64,000 bases of DNA, from NCBI GenBank assembly GCA_963922415.1, contig CAWUIP010000006.1, positions 6,344 through 70,343 on the forward strand, written 5' to 3'. The notes beneath the pieces were generated by a model. It was not told the origin of the DNA. It saw only the letters and a program-made list of their open reading frames with translations, and made no database searches. This DNA comes from Aliishimia sp963922415 (GTDB lineage: Bacteria > Pseudomonadota > Alphaproteobacteria > Rhodobacterales > Rhodobacteraceae). A program made the position numbers and the translations under genes. Positions 61,514 through 64,000 of the stretch are shown piece by piece (the stretch's first letter is position 1; each line of letters opens with the position of its first letter).

Positions 61514-61540
61514 ATAAATAAATAAAAGTGATTTATAAAT
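61514..61540. promoter_or_regulatory. AT-rich inverted repeat in the frcR-frcB gap, candidate ROK operator
   Basis: ATAAAT occurs twice (61514-61519 and 61518-61523), followed after 7 nt by ATTTAT; ATTTATAAAT at 61531-61540 is itself a palindrome. It lies between the divergent frcB and frcR starts. AT-rich inverted repeats are typical of ROK repressors such as NagC and Mlc. Confidence 0.5.
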
Positions 61541-61554
61541 TGACTCGCTAGGCG

Positions 61555-62775
61555 ATGGCCCGCAATGTGGGCGTAGGGAGTATGGCAGTGTCAGTAGCCG
61601 AAACAGTCATTCGCGACCCGCGCGGCGGCGCCAATCAGTCGGGGCTGCGCGATCAGAATGCGCGTCTTATTTTGTCGTTCATCCGGCGGCACGGTCAGAT
61701 GCCAAGCGCCGAGATCGCGCGCCAGACAGGACTGTCGGCACAGACGGTGTCTAACATCATTCGCGCGCTTGAGACCGACAACCTCCTGGTCCGCGGAGAG
61801 GCGGTCAAAGGCAAGGTTGGCAAACCCTCTATTCCCATGGCGCTGAACCCTATGGGTGTCTTGTCGGTGGGCCTCAACATCGGACGGCGGTCTGCGGAAC
61901 TCACACTGATCGACTTCAAGGGAGATGAGCTTGACGCACTTGTCACCTCGTACGCCTATCCGGTGATCGAGGACGTGTTGCGCTTTTTGAACGCGTCACT
62001 TGAGACGATGTTTCAAGATCGTCCGAACCAACGCAATCTGCTTGCTGGGATCGGCATCTCACAACCCGGCCGCATTTGGGAGTGGCTCGAATCCGTTGAT
62101 GCGCCGGCAGAGGACATGCACCAATGGCAATCTTTTGACATCGCGCATGCAATTTCCGAAGCAACGGGCCTTGAGGCTCTGGTTGAAAATGATGCCACTT
62201 CGGCCTGCATTTCAGAACTTCTGTTGGGCCGTGGCAGCGAGTTTACCGACTTCGCGTACATTTTCATTGGCGCCTTCGTGGGCGGCGGGTTGGTCTTGAA
62301 CGGCAACATCGTTGCCGGCCGGTCCAAAAACGGCGCAGTCCTAGGGCCAATGCCCGTTCCGAACGGGTCCGGCGGCACAACACAACTGTTGAAGGTCAGT
62401 TCGCTTTACGCGCTAGAGACCGAGCTGCGGCGCACCGGTCGGAATCCATTGGAATTGCGGGATATGGGCGATGATTGGTCCTCGATTGAGCAAGCCCTAG
62501 AACCCTGGATCGACCAAACTGCCCACTACATCGCGATTTCCTGCGCCTCTATTGCATCGGTGGTCGATATCGAGGCCGTTATGATCGAGGGCGCGATGCC
62601 CGCAGACATTCGGCGGCGGCTGACCGATACAGTAAAGTCGAGCTACAACAATCTTGATCTCACCGGCATCGAGAAATTCAGCATTGAAGAGGGCGCTGTT
62701 GGGCGCCGTGCGCGCTCTATCGGGGCGGCTTTGTTGCCGATCCACTCACGATATTTCTCTGCCGTTCAAGCCTAA
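61555..62775 (+). CDS. frcR: ROK-family transcriptional regulator (FrcR-like)
   Basis: A repressor of up to 406 residues. The helix-turn-helix is SAEIARQTGLSAQTVSNIIRALETD (about residues 52-76), with the ROK sugar-kinase-like domain from about residue 100 (GIGISQPGR, GGGLVLNG). The start is uncertain: ATG 61555 has only AGG nearby, while GTG 61588 follows GGGAG with better spacing and an ATG at 61582 is too close to it. Divergence from frcB and the shared operator indicate control of frcBCAK by fructose. Confidence 0.88.
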   Translation: MARNVGVGSMAVSVAETVIRDPRGGANQSGLRDQNARLILSFIRRHGQMPSAEIARQTGLSAQTVSNIIRALETDNLLVRGEAVKGKVGKPSIPMALNPMGVLSVGLNIGRRSAELTLIDFKGDELDALVTSYAYPVIEDVLRFLNASLETMFQDRPNQRNLLAGIGISQPGRIWEWLESVDAPAEDMHQWQSFDIAHAISEATGLEALVENDATSACISELLLGRGSEFTDFAYIFIGAFVGGGLVLNGNIVAGRSKNGAVLGPMPVPNGSGGTTQLLKVSSLYALETELRRTGRNPLELRDMGDDWSSIEQALEPWIDQTAHYIAISCASIASVVDIEAVMIEGAMPADIRRRLTDTVKSSYNNLDLTGIEKFSIEEGAVGRRARSIGAALLPIHSRYFSAVQA

Positions 62776-62873
62776 GACACATCAAAACGGTCTGGAAGAT
62801 ACGGAAGTGCCGCGCGGGCGACCTTCACCCGTTGTGCTTCGCTCCGGGGGTTTGCCGGGGCATCGACCGGCGC
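62776..62873. other. Spacer after frcR without a gene
   Basis: 98 bases between the frcR stop and the TRAP-transporter remnant. Nothing supported was seen. Confidence 0.4.
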
Positions 62874-63080
62874 TTAGACAAAGGCCATCGGTGCGGTAAC
62901 CTTGCCCAAGCGCTGCGTGAAGGCCGAAATCCCCGTTCGAAATGGGTTCGGGTTTGCAATCACCGCGGCCGCATGGGCCGAGGTGCAGACCGGCGGCGTG
63001 ATCTCGGCGGCCACGCCGCAATAGAGGACGAACATATGGCTCGCGATGGGCGGGTTCAAAACAGAGCTCGACTGGGACAG
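62874..63080 (-). pseudogene. TRAP-transporter large-permease remnant
   Basis: A minus-strand fragment with LNPPIASHMFVLYCGVAAEITPPV (read in parts), then AAAVIANPNPFRTGISAFTQRLGKVTAPMAFV and a stop. This matches the C-terminal half of fused DctQM-type TRAP permeases. Both ends are missing: upstream it stops at the desulfhydrase stop codon in the same frame, and no larger frame extends it. It is a decayed or truncated copy, with no functional transporter left here. Confidence 0.65.
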
Positions 63081-64000
63081 CTAAAGGGCCGCGGCCAGAT
63101 CTGACTGATAGGCAAACAGGGCCGCCAACCCGCCCGTATGGACAAAGCAGACGCGGCTGCCTTGCCGGATCTCTCCGCTGTCGACATGGGCGAGCACGGC
63201 GGCAAAGCTTTTCGCCGTATAGACCGGGTCAAGATGAAGCCCCTCGGACCGCGCCATTCGGGTCATGGCCTCCTGGCTCGCGGGGCCGATCTGGCCGTAC
63301 CCCGGGTCTAAGGCGCCGTCCCACACGACGATATCGTCCTCCGAGACTTGCGCTGCAGGGGGATAAAGGCGCGCGAGGCGCTGCGTCACACGGGCAATGC
63401 GCGGTCCCTGCTCTGCCGCGCTGCGCCGCACGCAACTTCCGATGACCTGCGCGCTGGAGCCCGCGCCACGAAGCCCCGCCAAAAGTCCTGCATGGGTCGC
63501 GCCGCTGCCCGAGGCCACCACATAAGTGTCGAAATCGTCCGCTTGCCGCAGTATTTCGCCCGCCGCGTCCACATATCCCAGCGCACCTAGCGGGGGATGC
63601 CCCTCGGAGAGGTGGATGATATAGGGTGTTCGCCCCTCCGCCATCAGCGCCTCGGCGCGATCATGCAGGGCGGCGTCGGCGCCCTCTTCATCTTCGCCCT
63701 CGGGGAAGGTCATGACCTCGGCCCCCATCACCTGCGACAGCAACACGTTGCCGGAGCCGCGATAAAGATCGGATTTCCCCGCCACGCGGTCTTCCAACTG
63801 GACCACTGCATGCATGCCTTGCGACATCGCCACAGCGGCGGCAAGCCGGACAAAGTTGGACTGCACCGCACCGGTGATCAGGATGGTATCGGCCCCATCG
63901 ACCTGGGCTGCGCCAAAGTAATACTCCAACTGCCGGGACTTGTTGCCGCCAAAGGTCGGCCCTGCGAGATCGTCCCGCTTAATGTAAAGCGCGATCCCCA
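63081..64000 (-). CDS. D-cysteine desulfhydrase / ACC deaminase-family PLP enzyme (5' end beyond window)
   Basis: A PLP-dependent enzyme of the tryptophan-synthase-beta fold, reading through the right edge. The visible N-terminal part is YIKRDDLAGPTFGGNKSRQLEYYFG, where Lys in GGNKSRQ is the PLP Schiff-base residue. The phosphate-binding GSGATHAG (about residue 145 of the visible chain) and GCFVHTGGLAALFAY-type C-terminus (SRVCFVHTGGLAALFAY) follow. Family members cleave D-cysteine to pyruvate, or ACC. The TRAP remnant directly downstream suggests a lost transport partner. Confidence 0.85.
   Translation of the reverse strand, partial: GIALYIKRDDLAGPTFGGNKSRQLEYYFGAAQVDGADTILITGAVQSNFVRLAAAVAMSQGMHAVVQLEDRVAGKSDLYRGSGNVLLSQVMGAEVMTFPEGEDEEGADAALHDRAEALMAEGRTPYIIHLSEGHPPLGALGYVDAAGEILRQADDFDTYVVASGSGATHAGLLAGLRGAGSSAQVIGSCVRRSAAEQGPRIARVTQRLARLYPPAAQVSEDDIVVWDGALDPGYGQIGPASQEAMTRMARSEGLHLDPVYTAKSFAAVLAHVDSGEIRQGSRVCFVHTGGLAALFAYQSDLAAAL

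Noticed and set aside
1..64000. CRISPR arrays, tRNA or rRNA genes, prophage and biosynthetic clusters
   Set aside because: No regular spaced repeats, cloverleaf-like segments, phage structural genes or synthase-type genes were seen.

Overview
The window looks like a chromosomal segment of a marine alphaproteobacterium of the Rhodobacterales (Roseobacter group). This rests on the hemN / fnrL / ccoNOQP-ccoGHIS arrangement, the CGSCPIRHRAICARC cysteine signature of FnrL, the frcR-frcBCAK fructose locus, and moderate GC with tightly coupled (ATGA, GTGA, TGATG) operons. No rRNA, tRNA, CRISPR array or prophage was recognised. About 60 genes are called, almost all for import and catabolism of small polyols, sugars and amides.

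Region 1 (1-9325). A minus-strand operon encodes a Tat-exported binding protein, a PotA-like ATPase, two permeases, an isochorismatase-fold amidohydrolase, an unrecognised 245-residue protein and a DUF917 protein cut by the window edge. Divergent from it lie a 2-oxoglutarate/Fe(II) oxygenase, a GNAT protein, a metallo-beta-lactamase-fold hydrolase and a VOC protein. The shared 243-bp promoter gap holds two perfect dyads. The substrate is not known to me; an amide or cyclic-amide nitrogen compound is a reasonable guess.

Region 2 (9363-25795). A cyclitol (myo-inositol) catabolic supercluster. It has iolD-iolC-iolB-like-iolJ (minus), a dehydrogenase-iolE-dehydrogenase operon (plus), and a long minus-strand operon with a TIM-barrel isomerase, a sugar ABC importer, iolG, a phytanoyl-CoA-dioxygenase-family enzyme, canonical iolB, an SDR and a LacI-family regulator. 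An identical 19-bp operator-like palindrome lies in both promoter regions, and a degenerate copy overlaps the ribosome-binding site of the LacI gene, so one regulon is likely. iolA (mmsA) is not in the window.

Region 3 (26287-38972). A luciferase-domain protein and a LysR regulator are divergent, followed by an internally deleted IS3 remnant. Then comes a long minus-strand polyol/sugar operon: binding protein, two permeases, a 64-residue membrane protein, a VOC protein, two ABC ATPases, a fused dihydroxyacetone-type kinase, a second LacI regulator with no ATG/GTG/TTG start, a TIM-barrel protein and a Gfo/Idh oxidoreductase. Two 16-bp sites 30 bp apart lie upstream.

Region 4 (39457-49155). 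An envelope pair (lipoprotein plus CHAP/SleB-type peptidoglycan hydrolase), an RND efflux pump with its adaptor, and hemN.

Region 5 (49210-57788). fnrL, then the complete cbb3 oxidase structural and assembly genes ccoNOQP-ccoGHIS, with three FNR-box sequences. CcoQ has an unexpected four-cysteine tail.

Region 6 (57828-64000). The frcBCAK fructose ABC operon with its ROK regulator, a TRAP-transporter remnant, and a D-cysteine desulfhydrase-like gene cut by the window edge.

Three of the four ABC binding-protein genes are followed by a strong hairpin before the first permease gene, a repeated layout that probably lets the binding protein be expressed above the membrane components.
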